From a virus: a stretch of DNA of 39,106 bases. Within the stretch, counting starts at the first letter, position 1; the number at the start of each line of letters is the position of its first letter. The notes below the pieces were generated by a model. It was not told the origin of the DNA. It searched no databases and was given only the letters and a program-made list of their open reading frames with translations. Both the position numbers and the translations under genes were made by a program. The DNA lies in the IMG/VR virus record IMGVR_UViG_3300035130_000073, positions 1 to 39,106 of that record, one strand, 5' to 3'. Shown here in pieces: positions 38,997-39,106 of the stretch.

Positions 38997-39106
38997 ATAA
39001 ATATAGTAAGTATTAAATTTCTAGGAGGTAATTATATTATGGATATAAGTAAAATGAGTTTTAACAAAAGGATTAGACTAGTTAAAAAAGAGACTTTTGA
39101 CGCGGT
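38980..39106. repeat. Direct terminal repeat, right copy
   Basis: Exact copy of bases 1-127; see the left copy. The unique circular length is 38979 bp. Confidence 0.95.
39039..39106 (+). CDS. 5' end of the ERF gene, duplicated by the contig overlap
   Basis: The first 68 bases of the gene at 60-824, truncated by the window end. It is the same gene seen twice and not a second copy. Confidence 0.93.
   Translation, partial: MDISKMSFNKRIRLVKKETFDA

Overview
The window looks like one complete tailed-phage genome of the siphovirus type from a low-GC Gram-positive (Bacillota, Clostridia-like) host. Reasons: strongly AT-rich DNA, AGGAGG ribosome sites before nearly every gene, sigma-A type promoters (TTGACA/17/TATAAT), an LPQTG sortase-anchored protein and a lipoprotein. 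Bases 1-127 are repeated exactly at 38980-39106. The contig is therefore most simply a circle of 38979 bp cut inside the first gene. I see no integrase, tRNA, rRNA or CRISPR array.

Layout. (1) 60-1757, rightward: ERF-type single-strand annealing protein, Gam-like protein and small ORFs, closed by a terminator. (2) 1805-21555, rightward virion module: pre-terminase ORFs, large terminase, portal, scaffold, major capsid, minor head protein, a beta-sandwich (LamG/arabinofuranosidase-like) protein, a Ser/Thr/Ala repeat protein, a GT-B glycosyltransferase, gp10-like and tail-terminator proteins, two tandem major-tail-protein paralogues, tail chaperones with a -1 frameshift, connector and stopper in an unusual place, tape measure, FN3 tail protein, tail hub and an OB-fold/jelly-roll tip protein. 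(3) 21624-25630, rightward accessory module that looks plasmid- or ICE-like: two excisionase-type HTH proteins, a small basic protein, an LPXTG surface protein and a membrane-anchored FtsK/SpoIIIE-type DNA translocase. (4) 34420-25807, leftward: ribbon-helix-helix regulator, VapE-type helicase, HAD phosphatase, SF2 helicase, VRR-NUC nuclease, CHC2 zinc-finger protein, AbrB-like protein, lipoprotein and small genes. (5) 34421-35602, 1.2 kb without genes: iterons flanking very AT-rich DNA (probable replication origin), a candidate small RNA and a structured lysis leader. (6) 35603-38959, rightward: holin-like protein, SPOR-tailed amidase endolysin, then an early/regulatory operon with a Cro-like HTH and a MazG-like protein, running across the contig join into gene 1.

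How it works together. The same palindrome, GGATA-N3-TATCC, lies inside the 17-bp spacer of four strong promoters (38968, 36783, 26865 minus, 29048 minus). One DNA-binding protein probably co-regulates the recombination, early, accessory-left and primase-like genes. Iterons, plasmid-style translocase, surface protein, superinfection-exclusion-like lipoprotein and lack of an integrase together suggest a phage-plasmid. This is inference. The most unusual parts are the translocase/LPXTG module, the shared operator network, the iteron origin with its small RNA, the repeat-protein/glycosyltransferase pair, and the duplicated major tail protein with an inserted domain.
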